From Colias croceus (lineage: Eukaryota > Arthropoda > Insecta > Lepidoptera > Pieridae), in NCBI RefSeq assembly GCF_905220415.1, contig NC_059553.1:9510501-9574500 (forward strand): a stretch of DNA of 64,000 nucleotides, read 5' to 3'. Below the pieces are notes generated by a model. It did no database searches, was not told the DNA's origin, and saw nothing but the letters and a program-made list of their open reading frames with translations. How positions within the stretch are numbered: the stretch's first letter is position 1; the number at the start of each line of letters is the position of its first letter. Made by a program: the position numbers and the translations under genes. This document shows positions 22,883-35,056 of this stretch, piece after piece.

Positions 22883-23065
22883 TCCATACTAATATTATAA
22901 ATGCGAAAGTAACTCTGTCTGTCTGTCTGTTACTCAATCACGCCTAAACTACTAAACCAATTTGAATGAAATTTGGTATGGAGATATTTTGATACCCGAG
23001 AAAGGACATAGGCTACTTTTTATTGCGAGATATGTACCACGGGCGAAGCCGGGGCGGACCACTAG
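22883..23065 (+). mobile_element. Non-autonomous Helitron, Hel-B
   Basis: Begins TCCATACTAATATTATAAAT after A; has CTGTCTGTCTGTCTGTTACT; ends GGGGCGGACCACTAG before T. Complete-looking. Confidence 0.85.
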
Positions 23066-23449
23066 TACCTAATCCATACATTTTCAGTTTCGAAGCTGTA
23101 GTACGAAATAGTCATCAAACTTGCCTTTGGCCACTCGCATATCTTCACAAAGGACTTACATTTGAATCGAGTATTGCGTCAAAGGTAAAATACCAACGCT
23201 GCTGCGAATTTATAAAATTGAATTCTGCGCTGCGCGAAATAAATCTCAATATTAAATGGAGTTGTTGCGAACGGATTCAGGAGAGTTGTTGAGGCCAATA
23301 AGGCTTGTTTTAGTAATTTATGCAAGTAGAATTTATTTTCGTAATCACATTACATGAATAATAGTTAAATAGTTGCGGAATCGACTAATCGAGGCCAAAT
23401 ATTTTTTTTTTGATTGTAGAATCTCATGCTTCGCAATAGTCATCATAGT
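23066..23449. other. Unassigned interval
   Basis: The 89-codon frame at 23023-23292 begins inside the preceding Helitron and shows no motif; not treated as a gene. Confidence 0.35.
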
Positions 23450-23625
23450 ATAAAACAAAGTCGCTTTCTCTGTCCTTATGTCCCTTTGTATGCTTAAATC
23501 TTTAAAACTACGCATTAGTTTTTGATGCGGTTTTTTAAATAGATATAGTGATTCAAGAGGAAGGTTTTAGTATATAATTTATTAGGTTTTAGACAAAGCG
23601 TGTGAAACCGCGAGCGGAAAACTAG
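23450..23625 (+). mobile_element. Non-autonomous Helitron, Hel-D
   Basis: Begins TCATCATAGTATAAAACAAAG; ends GCGAGCGGAAAACTAG before T. The 3' hairpin is mutated (GTGTGAAACCGCG). Confidence 0.75.
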
Positions 23626-23789
23626 TGTAATATAAAATCTATGTTACTGTAGTACGTCTATTTTCTTGTGTTTAATTATACGCGAGTATTATACATTAAG
23701 AAAGAAATACTTAATAATTATTAATATAATTAATAAAACGCGTTTAAAATCCTTTAAAGTTTTTAATTTCTACCTATGTAATATATAAA

Positions 23790-23981
23790 GTAATATATAT
23801 TATAAAGCTGAAGAGTTTGTTTGCTTGTTTTAACACGCTAATCTCAGGATCTGCTGGTCCGATTTGAAAAAATATTTCGGTGTTAAATAGCACATTTATC
23901 GAGGAAGGCTATAGGCTATATATCACCACGCTAAGACCAACAGGAGTGGAGCACTGCGGGTAAAACCGCGGGCACAGCTAG
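23790..23981 (+). mobile_element. Non-autonomous Helitron, Hel-A
   Basis: The 5' end is degraded (AATATATATTATAAAGCTGA); ends GCGGGCACAGCTAG before T. Confidence 0.7.
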
Positions 23982-24143
23982 TAAAATATATATTACGACT
24001 ATACTATACTACAGCACATTCCCAGACACTTTTAAAAGACACAATCTTGGTGAGAAAACAAGCAATCTATCTTAATTCCCCCTAAAGCCTGATCAATCGC
24101 TTGACGGTATTAAGTTACGGTATTTGGATGGAAGTGGATATAA

Positions 24144-24344
24144 TCCTAGTAATATTAACGCGAAAGTTTTTGTGAATGTATGTATGTTTGTTACTCTTTT
24201 ATGCGAAAATCACTGAACGGATTTTGATGATAATTGGCAGTTATGTCGCTTATGTACCAGGATAACATATGAGCTGTAGATATATAAGTAAAATGCTTGT
24301 TTGTCCACGGATTCGTAGCGGGTTAAACCTCGCGGCACAGCAAG
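24144..24344 (+). mobile_element. Helitron-like element, divergent
   Basis: Begins TCCTAGTAATATTAACGCGA after A and ends CTCGCGGCACAGCAAG before T (CTAG mutated to CAAG). The body differs from Hel-A to Hel-D. Confidence 0.55.
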
Positions 24345-25207
24345 TTTTATAAACGCCTAAGTTTTAAAGAATCTAGATATGTATGAAATATGGATTTATG
24401 TTACTCTTTCTCGCAAATACAGCTAATTGGATCTGAACAAAATTTAACATAAGTATAGATTATAAGTCTAGATAAGCCCCCAAATATATTATCTACCAAA
24501 TGTTTCCCACCTTATTACAAGTTGGAATACTTTTCATAGGTATTTTTTGCGTATTCGATCACTTTTGTTTTTGAGCTTCCTTATCTATATCCTACTATGG
24601 AAATAAAACGACGCAAATACATCCCTGGCTATTAGAAATATCGTATTTAATATCAACGAACGAAAACAGACTTAAAACGATCTGATCTAGTTACAATATA
24701 GGACGCTAGAACATTCTACACATAAACTCATATGGCCGCATCCGGTAGCGAATGCATAGTTCAAAGGACGTCCTTATTTCCCTCTATAATAGCGAATTAT
24801 TTAGACTATCCTTTATGGACAAGAATGCTTTATGATTTTCAAAAATATTTTGTAGTTTTATTATGATAAAAATATATTTTCTTAGTTTTAAAGTCGTATT
24901 TCCGTTTGTATGAAGTGTCTGTTATTAAAATCTAAATCAAAGGTGGGTATGTAATCTGTTTTTATACAAAAATTCATCTTAATCCATTCAGTGGTTCGGA
25001 TGTGAAAATGAAACAAAGACACAGAACAAATTTTGCAAATACAATATTATTACTATTAAATATGAATACTGTTTTACTGTCGAACATAATATTAAATAAC
25101 ACTATGTAAAACAGTTAAAGTTACAATATATATCTTTGGCATATTATGATATTATATTATGTAGTTAGATATAAGTTACAGATTATGTAATATTGACATA
25201 ATTTTAA
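24345..25207. other. Unassigned interval
   Basis: Nothing recognised. Confidence 0.35.
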
Positions 25208-25360
25208 AAGAGCAACTATGGAGTTTCTTGCCGATTCTTCTCTATAGATACTGCTTTCCGAATCGGTGGTAAATGTTAAAAATAATTATGTAATGACGAT
25301 TCGAAAGTGCTACTAAAAGTAGTCTAATTGAATAAATAAATGTTTGAGTTTGAGTTTGAA
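25208..25360 (+). repeat. LINE 3' end with (GAGTTT)n tail
   Basis: GAGTTTCTTGCCGATTCTTC, AATCGGTGGTAAATGTT and TCTAATTGAATAAATAAATG followed by GAGTTTGAGTTTGA. The same terminus occurs in antisense at 43139-43255. Confidence 0.7.
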
Positions 25361-25973
25361 TGTAACCCATCCTTTCTGAGAATTCCAAATAATTATAATT
25401 TATAATAATAAATTATCCTTCGCAGATCCCTTTCAAGTATCTCGCTGTTAGTTTAAAAAAAGTAATACTATAATATAGCTTATTGACCAAAAATCTCTAA
25501 GAAAAAAATTGTAAAGAAAACCACAAAGAACACGCACACACTTACACACACACTCACACACACACTTACACTCACACTTGTACTCACACTATGGTTTTAT
25601 TATTTACCACAAATTCGGACAGCATGTGGCAAGATTAGGTATATAGTTGCTGTATTAAAATCATTTTAATTTATCTTTTTAATTCCACACCTTAGCTTAC
25701 CTTTTATGTATACAATCTCACACTTAAAAAACATACACAAAATACTCCACATAAAGGTATGTAATAACCTCAATTTGGAGCTCGGTTAAAAATATAATGT
25801 CCTCAGAAAAGCTATTATTTATATCGCTTGGACGAAGGGTTAAGTGCTCCGACCCTTTTCTCGATCCCTAGTAAAGGGTTACATCTAAAACCTTCCGGCT
25901 AAGACGTTTTATATAAGTTGTGTGGTTATGGAATTTCACACGGTATATTTCGTCATTAATAAAACAAAAAAGA
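25361..25973. other. Unassigned interval with CA-rich microsatellite
   Basis: About 25531-25588 is an irregular (ACAC/ACTC)n tract. No gene recognised. Confidence 0.45.
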
Positions 25974-26098
25974 GCGTGTGTGCTGAGCACAAGTGTCAGA
26001 AGTGAAACTTCTAAGGCAAAATTCAAAGTTACCAAAATCGTCGCCTTACTCTGTGACGTGACGGTATTGCCATGACGTGACGAAAGAAGTTTCACTTA
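25974..26098 (-). mobile_element. MITE, family P
   Basis: Inverted GAAGTGAAACTTCT (25999-26012) and AGAAGTTTCACTT (26085-26097). The left flank GTGTGTGCTGAGCAC corresponds to the asymmetric end seen in the copies at 45448 and 46170. Confidence 0.55.
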
Positions 26099-26916
26099 AA
26101 AAATATTTTAGACGAGACAATAATTATTATAATGTACTTGTTCGCTTTCACAACTCAACACAAATTAAAGTATAAATGATATGATTTTTTACATTTAACT
26201 AACGATTGTCAGCCTCTTCACCTGCCTAGTTTAAAACTACCTTTGCGTTATTTTTAAGATGCATGCTTACATAGGGATAGATAGCCAGAAGGGATTTAGA
26301 TAGAAGGGACCGGCTCTCTTAACACAGGCTATGCCTAGCAAGAGAGCCAGAGCCTCGTATTCAAAATTGTATAATCTAAAGGTGAAATAAAGATAAAGAC
26401 GGCGAGAAATTACTTTGTTTTAGACTATTTTTGTACAGAAACAATTTATGAACATTTTAAAAATAAAACATACAAACTCAAACCACCACCTTTTTCATAC
26501 ACCTTTATTTTTCAGTTGTCATCATTATAATACCACCACATTCAAAGGTCCACACTACATAATCAGGGAATCATAGACCAAAAGGTCAAGACTATTACAT
26601 CCCTTCGCTGAGCTATGTTACATTTTAATACCTCAAAAGCTTTAATGGTGGTCTGGATCCTTTAAACCATCTGCAGCCATAACCGTTTAACGTTTAATAT
26701 TAAATTTCCCACGGAAATTACGTCGTATGAATTAAATTTTATCTTTTAAAACTTCTCACATCTTGTCAAATGTAGATATATCTAAGATACAGGAATATAC
26801 GTGATTATCTTCCATTTTCCTTTTCCATTTTGAACACATAAAAACAGTTTCAAAAATGTTTCACTTTGCAAATCCTATATCTTTATTAGAGCCACAAAAT
26901 TTTAATAACTATAGTA
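26099..26916. other. Unassigned interval
   Basis: Nothing recognised apart from a repeated AGAGAGCC / AGAAGGGA patch near 26290-26350. Confidence 0.3.
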
Positions 26917-27045
26917 TACTCAAACTCAAACTCAAACTCATTTATTTGGCACCAATTTTTACAAAAATAAGGTACTTAATTAAAACAAACAAAAAGAAGA
27001 AATACAAAATAAAAATTAAAATTAAAAAAAAAAAAAAAACAAGTA
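26917..27045 (-). repeat. LINE 3' end, antisense (CAAACT)n
   Basis: ACTCAAACTCAAACTCAAAC then TCATTTATTTGGCACCAATT, an antisense hexamer tail joined to a LINE 3' end. An A-rich tract follows to about 27040. Confidence 0.5.
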
Positions 27046-27158
27046 TAAATAAGTAAAAATAAGTAAGTATGTTCAATTAACTCCGTTTCAAGCTTATAAG
27101 GTAGCTGCTAGACTATCTAGCAACTGCAACGTGACATTGCAGCTGTATTTTGTAAATT

Positions 27159-27392
27159 AAGCGCGTCACATCCTGTTACAAATGACCCGAAATTTTGTGG
27201 GTCATTTGTAACAGGATGGCGGTTCTACAGGGGTCTTAGGTACGCAATGACAAAAAGAAAAATGATGAACGCAGAAGAATAAGAAGAAATCAGAAGAACG
27301 CTGATACCGAATACCTTAAGATACTATAACGTTTTATATTAGAGTATCTTAACATAAAATATTATAGTATCGTCACCGTGTGTGACGCGCTT
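27159..27392. mobile_element. MITE, family K
   Basis: Inverted ends AAGCGCGTCACA / TGTGACGCGCTT (12 bp exact). Body shared with 48363-48560 (GGTTCTACAGGGGTCTTAG, GATACTATAACGTTTTATAT). Confidence 0.75.
27170..27217. repeat. Copy-specific perfect hairpin in the family K MITE
   Basis: Arms 27170-27188 and 27199-27217 (19 bp exact, ATCCTGTTACAAATGACCC), loop 10 nt. The sister copy at 48363 has only the right arm. Confidence 0.9.
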
Positions 27393-27460
27393 TAGTGTTT
27401 AATAAAAAATTGTAACTTTAATATTATTATGTTATGTCACACGTTCATTTATTAAACCTA

Positions 27461-27710
27461 CTAGCTTTCCACCCTCGGCTTCGCCCGCGCAGTCAAAGAA
27501 AAACCCGCATAGTTCCCGTTCCCGTGGGATTTCCGGGATAAAACCTATCCAATGTCCCGGGGTAAAAAGTAGCCTATGTCCTTTCTCAGGTATTAAAATA
27601 TCTCTACACGAAATTTCATGCAAATTGGTTTAGTAGTTAAGGCGTGATTGAGTAACAGACAGACAGACAGAGTTACTTTCGCATTTATAATATTATATAG
27701 GTAGTATGGA
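27461..27710 (-). mobile_element. Hybrid Helitron: Hel-C 3' module, Hel-B 5' module
   Basis: Left side CTAGCTTTCCACCCTCGGCT and CATAGTTCCCGTTCCCGTGG is the Hel-C 3' part. From about 27560 the sequence (AGCCTATGTCCTTTCTCAGG, CAGACAGACAGACAGAGTTA, GTATGGA) is the Hel-B 5' part. Confidence 0.8.
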
Positions 27711-27768
27711 TTACAAAACAACAATCAACTAAAAACCAACTTCGTGAATCATAATAAATTTACGTTCA

Positions 27769-28036
27769 ACAAGTGATAACTGCGTTAAAAACAACCGACT
27801 TCAAACTTGCACTTGCAACATTTACAAATATAGACAAAAAAACTCATAAAATAAAAACTACTGGGCCTATCTGAATAAAATTTTTATGGGACCAATTCGA
27901 CACCATCCCGCACCGAACAAAAAAAGAATCACGTAAATCGGTTCAGAAACCTCGGATTAATCGGTGTACATGCATAAAAAAAAACATGCCGGCCGAATTG
28001 ATAACCTCCTCCTTTTTTTGAAGTCGGTTAAAAAAG
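27769..28036. mobile_element. MITE, family L
   Basis: Inverted AACCGACTTCAAA (27793-27805) and TTTGAAGTCGGTT near the right end. The body (TTTTTATGGGACCAATTCGA, CACGTAAATCGGTTCAGAAA) is shared with 51233-51510, a familiar lepidopteran repeat. Confidence 0.7.
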
Positions 28037-28668
28037 CAAATGCCTTCAGAGAGCATTTGAATAGGTATTTAAATGTCTGCATCTCTGGTGCGATAGAGCA
28101 CGAAGGAACACTGGAGTATTGTAAAATGCAACTGAATGCAAATATTTTTTCTGCAGAAACTAAAATATGACATCGGCGATCTTAATCGAGGATTTTGTAC
28201 TTATAAAATACAGTAATTTATAATTCATATGTACATGACTATTTTTTGTTTCAATAGAGCGATGTTATTTACTATTTGATTACATGTCTTATTTATCAAA
28301 CTGCGCTTGGCGTGCGTCGAGGATTATGTCTTATACTTATCCTGCGATTGGGAACTTGGGGACTTGGACTATAGGCAGGCGATGATGATGATTATAATGA
28401 CGGTTAGAATATTGTAAATAGGTTAATCTTATTTTCAAGGGAAATTCCAGTAAGCCTGGCAGTCAGTGTAATTGTATGATTAATTGAACCTTACTTTTGA
28501 TAAGCAAATGAAGCATGTAAAAGCTAGTATGTAGTTATGTAATACTTATAGATTAGCGACGCAAAGATGACGTTATAACATGTTAAAGACAATCTTTATC
28601 CTCCTTATTACAAGTATCAAATTAAAGTACTTAATAATTACTTTTATTTGTTTATTTATTGAACAATC
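28037..28668. other. Unassigned interval with possible LINE tail
   Basis: 28350-28395 ends in GGCAGGCGATGATGATGATT, resembling a LINE terminus. Otherwise nothing recognised. Confidence 0.35.
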
Positions 28669-28877
28669 ATTTTGACGTGACAACGTCTTAAATTAGGTTG
28701 CGGCTGGGAGTCACTTATGAAAAAGTGTAACGCTCGGTAACGTTACGATGAGTCACCGAAAGAGGCACGCGGGCATGGTTAGCCCGCCTAAGAGCGAGAG
28801 AGACAGACATAAAAAGTCGTTGTCACGTAAAACTTTCGCCCGTATACCGACTTTACAGGCAACCAATTTTTTTTTTT
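28669..28877 (+). mobile_element. MITE-like element, family E, third core type
   Basis: Starts TTTGACGTGACAACGTCTTA; near the far end GTCGTTGTCACGTAAAACTT then CGACTTTACAGGCAACCAAT and a T run. The core differs from the other E copies. The 115-codon frame at 28748-29095 that crosses it is not a gene. Confidence 0.6.
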
Positions 28878-28885
28878 ACACTACA

Positions 28886-28990
28886 TCATCATCATCAACA
28901 TTGACCGCTGGACACATAGGCTCATGCTCATGTCATAGAGCTCGGCCATTCGCTAGTTGTCGCCATTTTTGCCCAGCAACCCTGCGGATC
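28886..28990 (-). repeat. LINE 3' coding/UTR remnant, antisense
   Basis: CATCATCATCATCAACATTG, ACCGCTGGACACATAGGC and a decayed continuation match the antisense pattern of a common lepidopteran LINE 3' region. Confidence 0.5.
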
Positions 28991-30239
28991 TCGTCACTTT
29001 ACCTTATAGTTCTACGCTACGACACAGCACATACACAGCATAGACTATATAACCCCGTTAAAATATTAAAGTCACTTCATATTCTCTCTGTCTAGAACAA
29101 GTTATCCATCGAACTGCAAATAAAAAGAAACCTTCTTTCCACGGCTCTAAATCCCAAAATGCAATTCCAACTGCTTACAAAACATCATTGTCATGTAATT
29201 ATAGGGAAATATGTGATTGTATGAAAAATGCTGACTCGTAATTTGATTCAGTCTTAACTTGGCTGGTTTGTATGTGTCGTGAAATATTTTTATGAATGAA
29301 TTATATGAAGTATCATGAACGTTATATTGTTATATTTCATTAGTAGGTTGGTTTAAAATTTAAATACATCTGTATTCTTTATACTTTCTAAAAATACGTT
29401 TCTGGGGAATAGGATAAGCAAATAGGCAAACGTAAATAATGAGTTGAGAATAAACTTAGAAAATAAGTAGGTATATTTTATACATCTGTTTTTAATTTCA
29501 AATGTTTTATATCTCTTTTTTGACGGATTTTTTTAACATCTAATTTTGAAAATCCGAATTTATAAGGATTTACTTTGACTCAGTGTAGTGACTCTTTCAA
29601 CACTACGCTTCTCATAAATAAAGTGGTAGTTTACTACACAAAATACCTCACTAACACGGAACTTACAACGTTTTAAAAATAAAAACGTTTTAAAAATCTT
29701 TATAAAAAATAGTGTTACATTCAAAGCGCATTACACTGGAAAATTCATTTTTCGCTTAAACTCAGTTCTCCACATCGAAAAATGAATAAAATTGTGATTC
29801 GATAAACAATTACCTTTATTTGATCGCGAGAATATAGCGATTGTATATGATATTTCTACATTTGTACTGTATATTTTTAACACAGTGTTTTTAGTAGAAT
29901 TATTTAAATAGTAGTCGAGCATGAATGTTACCAGTACAAATGAAATAACTCAATGTAGAGCCATAATTGTCTTCTAATTTTGATCATTAACTTCTTTACA
30001 GATTTCAATAGTGCATTTACTAATTCTCACTACTAGGAAGTAGAAACAGTTTACAGTTACAGTCTTATAGTTTTACCACGAATTTTGATAACATGTTCAC
30101 TGGAATAATCGATTTGATGAATTCTAGCTTCGATAGGTTAGTTCACAATATCATGCTTAAAAAAGTATAAAAAGACGATGGACTTTAAATATATGAGTCA
30201 CAAATTGTCTATAGTACAACTAAGTTTTACATATCATAC
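28991..30239. other. Unassigned AT-rich interval
   Basis: No gene or repeat boundary recognised. Confidence 0.35.
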
Positions 30240-30410
30240 TAGCAAAACTCCATTTTGCCACCAGATACACCTTTTCTTTACTATAAACCTCACGGAGCCC
30301 GAGACCTTTCCAACGAATGCAAATCCGTGGAAATCAGTTCGTGCATTCTGGAGTTATAGCGTTAGGAAGGAAAACCCGACTTATTTTTATATAGTAGATT
30401 ACCACATACT
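30240..30410. repeat. Interspersed repeat, unclassified
   Basis: Contains CACGGAGCCCGAGACCTTTC, TTCGTGCATTCTGGAGTTAT and AAACCCGACTTATTTTTATA, a block I recall as dispersed in lepidopteran genomes. The 89-codon frame across it is not a gene. Confidence 0.45.
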
Positions 30411-31112
30411 TTGTTACCCCAATATTAAAACAATTGAAGGAGTTTAGTTCCATCAAAATCAGGTTATGAAGTTGCTGACGCTACTCAATAAATCTCGATT
30501 CCTGAAGGATGAATTCACTGCATTGTACTCATTCCGAGGAACGATATTACAAACACTGTATTTACTTTTTCTTTTATATCGACTGGCGATACTGTTAAAC
30601 TTCTTTCCAATAATAATTTACTTGATTTATCCAGAAGTTTCTTGAGAAATTTTATTCAAAGAAGCAAATAAAAGTCTTTGCTTCTCATAAAATTGCATTT
30701 GTACTTTGCTGAAGGAAGGCTTTGCAAATATTTACAATGGTAACTAAAAGTATTGATTGGTTCATTATGTTCTTTAAAAGGTTTCAGAGGGATTGAATCA
30801 AACAGTACTTTTACTAGTTTTATAGTACCTATGTTTGTATAAAAAATAGTAAACTTCTACAGACCTATTATAATATTAGTATCCTCGATAGTTCTTCACA
30901 AATGGACTCGGATATAATATATTTTACAGTACCTAATTATAAGTTGCTTGTTTTGTAAATTTCATAACTTAGCAGTTAATTAGTTTAACATGAATTTTGT
31001 ATACGTTTTTGGTCAGTTATACTTTCTTTTACATACTTTTATAACAATTCTTAAGAAATAGTTTGTATTCTCGTTCCTTTAAGTTTGTACATGATTATAT
31101 TTTTGACACATT
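30411..31112. other. Unassigned interval
   Basis: Nothing recognised. Confidence 0.35.
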
Positions 31113-31330
31113 TTTTTGACGTGACAACGTCTTATAATTCGATAGAGCCGGCTGCACGCACGAAAAAACATGACTAATGCGGCGTTACCTCGCTCTGAGG
31201 CGTTCCATGTAAAGGCTTGAAGTGCAAGCGAGAGCGCGGAACGAGCGATAAAGAAGCACAATCGGCCTTAAGACGTTGTTACGTTCAACTATCGTCAGTA
31301 AACCGACTTTACAGACAAACAATTTTTTTT
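31113..31330 (+). mobile_element. MITE-like element, family E
   Basis: TTTGACGTGACAACGTCTTA at left; ACGTTGTTACGTTCAACTAT and CGACTTTACAGACAAACAAT plus a T run at right. Core shared with 5184 and 16205. Confidence 0.65.
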
Positions 31331-32661
31331 AATAAATGTTATTGTCTTGACTTCTAACAAGCTTTTATGAATCTCCCAAAATATTATTATAAACTAAGTT
31401 CTACGGTACTAAAAAGCGGTCAGTAGTAACCAATCTTATATTAACGATATTATAAGTCGGTTTATATTTTACTTATAATATACCGTTCTAGAATACCCAT
31501 CAGAATTTAGGCAGCTGACATAGTGCATCCGTGCGGTGAACAGAAATGTTTAAAACATGGCGGCGAGTATTCCCATCCATACATCAAGTTCCTTAAAACC
31601 TTTGCTTTGAATGCTGGCGTTTTGAAGACAATATTAAAGTTTAGGAGAGAATTCTAAATGTTCTTCTTTGTTGCAAGTAGCAGTTGAAATTTTAGTTCAG
31701 TAGGAAATTGCATGTTTTATATCCTGAATTCTAGAATGTCTGTGTAGTAAAGTGATTTATATGTTGTAGAGGTTGTGGGTTTGATTCCCGGTGGAGTTAA
31801 TCGTATCAAATATACTAAACTAGAAGAAGAACATCTACGTAATCATTATTTTTAGAATTGCCCTGTTATACTCTATTATTTTCAGTAGAAACACTCGCGT
31901 AGTACAGTAACGTGTCTGCTAACGTGGGTTATAATCTATCTCTATTCAAAATTTCATACAAAACTGAACAGCTGTTTATGGATGAAACATTGAAGCATCA
32001 AACGGAAGATTTCCAATGTACAAGATAGAAGAAACGATATTAGCATATGAAAAGATAGAATATATAATAATAATTAATATGGACATATTTCTATGACTTA
32101 TATGCTCAAATATTAAAAGTTAAAAGTTAAACTCCATTCTGTAGTTAACAAATATAGTTAACTAGGCAATTAACCAAAGAATTAGCCAATTTAAAAATTT
32201 AAAGAGTTCACCTTATCCAAAATTTATCAAGCCATCAAAATATTTTCCGCCGTTTTTAATATTATTAGAGCAAACGTTCCACAAAAATTTTGACAGATGT
32301 TCCAAACAATGGGTTGAAGTAATCTGTAAGAATAGCGTAGGATAAGAATTATCGACGTATTTTCTTGTGATTTTTTGGTATTATGTTTTTTAAGTTAAAA
32401 CAGTATTAAGTTGCAACACTTATTTTTGGTATAAAGTGGTACAGCATCACTATTTCTCCCTTCCATGAAGAACCTATAATTTATTCGTAAAAAAAAACAT
32501 TTCTTTCTATATTATTTTTCAACAAAAAATAAACCACCCTATGCCGCCTAAGCTAAAGTAAAGGTACAGTTTCTATAAAAAAAATTCATTTGTTCAAGTT
32601 ATATTTACCTTTATTATCATTAAAACAACTCTTCCTTTTTCAAAGTCGGTTGAAGCTCTTA
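31331..32661. other. Unassigned interval with a possible SINE remnant
   Basis: 31766-31790 reads TGTGGGTTTGATTCCCGG, B-box-like, without a clear A box. No gene recognised. Confidence 0.35.
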
Positions 32662-32844
32662 TCCCTACTAATATTTTAAATGCGAAAGTAACTCTGTCTG
32701 TCTGTCTGTTACTCAATCACGCCTAAACTACTGAACCAATTGGCATGAAATTTGGTATGGAGATATTTTGATACCCGAGAAAGGACATAGGCTACCTTTT
32801 ATTGCGAAATATGTACCACGGGTGAAGCCGGGGCGGACTGCTAG
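32662..32844 (+). mobile_element. Non-autonomous Helitron, Hel-B
   Basis: Begins TCCCTACTAATATTTTAAAT after A; ends GGGGCGGACTGCTAG before T. Confidence 0.8.
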
Positions 32845-33135
32845 TACAACATAAAACAAGACTGAATAACATACGTCTTTGTGACGTTGACACCGTTTAT
32901 TCCCTTTATGGCTGTTAGGAGCCGCACGCGAGATTCTCTGATTTACAAACCTAAATCGAGAGGATTATATTACATTTCACACGTGTAATAAAACATTTAT
33001 TGAAATTACTGCGAATAATTTTGAGTTAAAATTTACTTGGGCTATACGAGTTCTTAAGTTGAAAGGCTAAATCTTTACAATGTTATTGTAAATGTTGTGA
33101 TGAATAATTTAATAAGGGATAAATCGTCTTTATCG

Positions 33136-33291
33136 ATCCGCTCCTGTTGGTCTTAGCGTAATCATATAATAAAGCCTTCCTCGATAAATGGGCTATCTAA
33201 CACTGAAAGAATTTTTCAAATCGGACAATTAGTTTCTGAAATAAGCGTGTTCAAACAAACAAACTCATCAGCTTTATAATATTAGTATAGA
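33136..33291 (-). mobile_element. Hel-A Helitron missing its 3' tip
   Basis: Left begins within the element (GATCCGCTCCTGTTGGTC), with the CTAG terminus absent. Right end TTATAATATTAGTATAGA is the complement of the TCTATACTAATATTATAA start. Confidence 0.7.
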
Positions 33292-34312
33292 TAACAATAA
33301 TAAGAGTTGGTGACTCTTTTATTATTAACCTTCTCAATGAGCACAGAATCAACATTACCACGAAAATAAATAAAAGTATTTTAATAAGAATAAGATCCAA
33401 TTTATATACAATATTACCACTTACGAAGATTCAATAAAGTTCTGATAGCGGATTTAAAATTATTATTACATGAGTTACTCTTCCAGACATTCTAGATAAT
33501 ATTTTTCGAAGAACTTAAAATGCGGAAGATCTAATACAATTTAAAACCAGATTAAAAGTTCAATTTCTTCTTATAAATATTCTGGCTTTTAGATTGGGTT
33601 TAATCATAACATTATTTTAAAGTTTGTTAAAATTTAATTTTTCGTTATTTTTTATATAATTTATTTTTTATATAGATAGATATTATATAATTAAAGAAAT
33701 GAAATATGTGTCTCTGTTTGTGCTCACTCTAATATTTTCATTTAAAAATTGCTATTTTTGAGAGTCTCTCACAAGCAGGAAATTATTTTTAAATCAAATC
33801 AAAAAATATTGCGTCATTGTGCCAATTATTTTCGCTGGTATACTTCATTACTATTAAAATATCCCAATTATATATTATGTGCCTGTGTAATGTAGAGCTT
33901 GTGTCAAGCTTAGGTACCTACTTACACTTTTTAATTCACATATATTCAATAGTCATTTTTAAACACAATAACTATCTACCCAAATAAAAATATCATTCAC
34001 AACCTACTTATATTGTTTCTGAACCGTATACAAAAAGGGGAACAAATTATAAAACGTAACAGGCATTTTTTAAACATTAATTCCAATAAAAAACATACAA
34101 ATTTTATTTTTTCCTGTCAGGTAAAACGGGTATAATCCACCCACATAACAATTTCCTTAAACGACAGCGGTTCCAAGTTACTGTAACTTGTCCTTCGTTT
34201 TGTACTAATTAAAAACTCCACAATCTCAAAGTTTATAAGTTTATTTCGCAAGGAACGCCGCAAGTGATTTAACGATAAATTGTTATAATATGTTTAATAC
34301 TTTTTATTTTTA
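33292..34312. other. Unassigned AT-rich interval
   Basis: Nothing recognised. Confidence 0.35.
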
Positions 34313-34490
34313 ACAAGTTGTGTTTCGCGGTTTCACCTGCATTACTCCGCTCCTGTTGGTCTTTAGCGTGATGATAAGCCTATAGCCTTCCTCGATACAT
34401 GGGCTATCTAACATCGAAAGAATACTTCAAATCGGATCGGTAGTTCCTGATATTAGCGCGTTCAAACAAACAAACTCTTCAGCTATGTTA
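34313..34490 (-). mobile_element. Hel-A Helitron, degraded ends
   Basis: Left CAAGTTGTGTTTCGCGGTTT (CTAG mutated to CAAG); body CTCCGCTCCTGTTGGTCTTT and AGCCTTCCTCGATACATG; right CAAACAAACAAACTCTTCAG. Confidence 0.65.
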
Positions 34491-34550
34491 TGTATTAATT
34501 TGTATGATGATAATTATATTATACGTAGACTGTTGATAGTTTATACTGTA

Positions 34551-34722
34551 GCGACACTTCGCACTGAATCGCGCAAGCGAAATGTTTTCGCTACAGAGCA
34601 ATATATACAACTTTCCGACATCATCCATCGGGGCCCTAACGGCCGGCCAGTCGAGTAGACTGGTCGAGGATCCTCCCTTTTTCGATCGAGGAATTCCACC
34701 TTCCTTCCTCCACAATACCAGC
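34551..34722. repeat. Core block also found inside the 37322 family F element
   Basis: From CGACACTTCGCACTGAATCG to TTCCACCTTCCTTCCTCCAC, reverse complement of about 37434-37602, including GGCCGGCCAGTCGAGTAGAC. Here it lacks the family F ends. Frames on both strands are not genes. Confidence 0.6.
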
Positions 34723-34839
34723 ATGAAGAAAGTACCAGGAGTTCCAAGCTTCGTTTCAACTTAATGGATAAAAGTTTGTATTTAATAAATAAATTTATTA
34801 CTTGTATAAGTATCTCGCGTTTACTGTAGTTAGGGTCAA

Positions 34840-35056
34840 TCCTACTAATATTATAAATGCGAAAGTTTGTGAGGATGTGTGTTTACTCTTTCACGCAAAT
34901 ACCACTGAACCGATTTCAATGAAATTTAGCACACATATTATGTAGGGTAACTTGGATTAACACATAGGATAGGTTTTACCCCGGAAATTCCACGGGAACG
35001 GGAACTATGCGGGTTTTCCTTTGGCAACGCGGGCGAAGCCGCGGGCGGAAATCTAG
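34840..35056 (+). mobile_element. Non-autonomous Helitron, Hel-C
   Basis: Begins TCCTACTAATATTATAAATG after A; ends GCCGCGGGCGGAAATCTAG before T. Complete-looking. Confidence 0.85.

Noticed and set aside
23023..23292. 89-codon plus-strand frame
   Set aside because: Starts inside the Hel-B terminus and has no recognisable domain.
28748..29095. 115-codon plus-strand reading frame
   Set aside because: It runs from a family E element into a LINE remnant; composition follows the repeats and no domain is visible.
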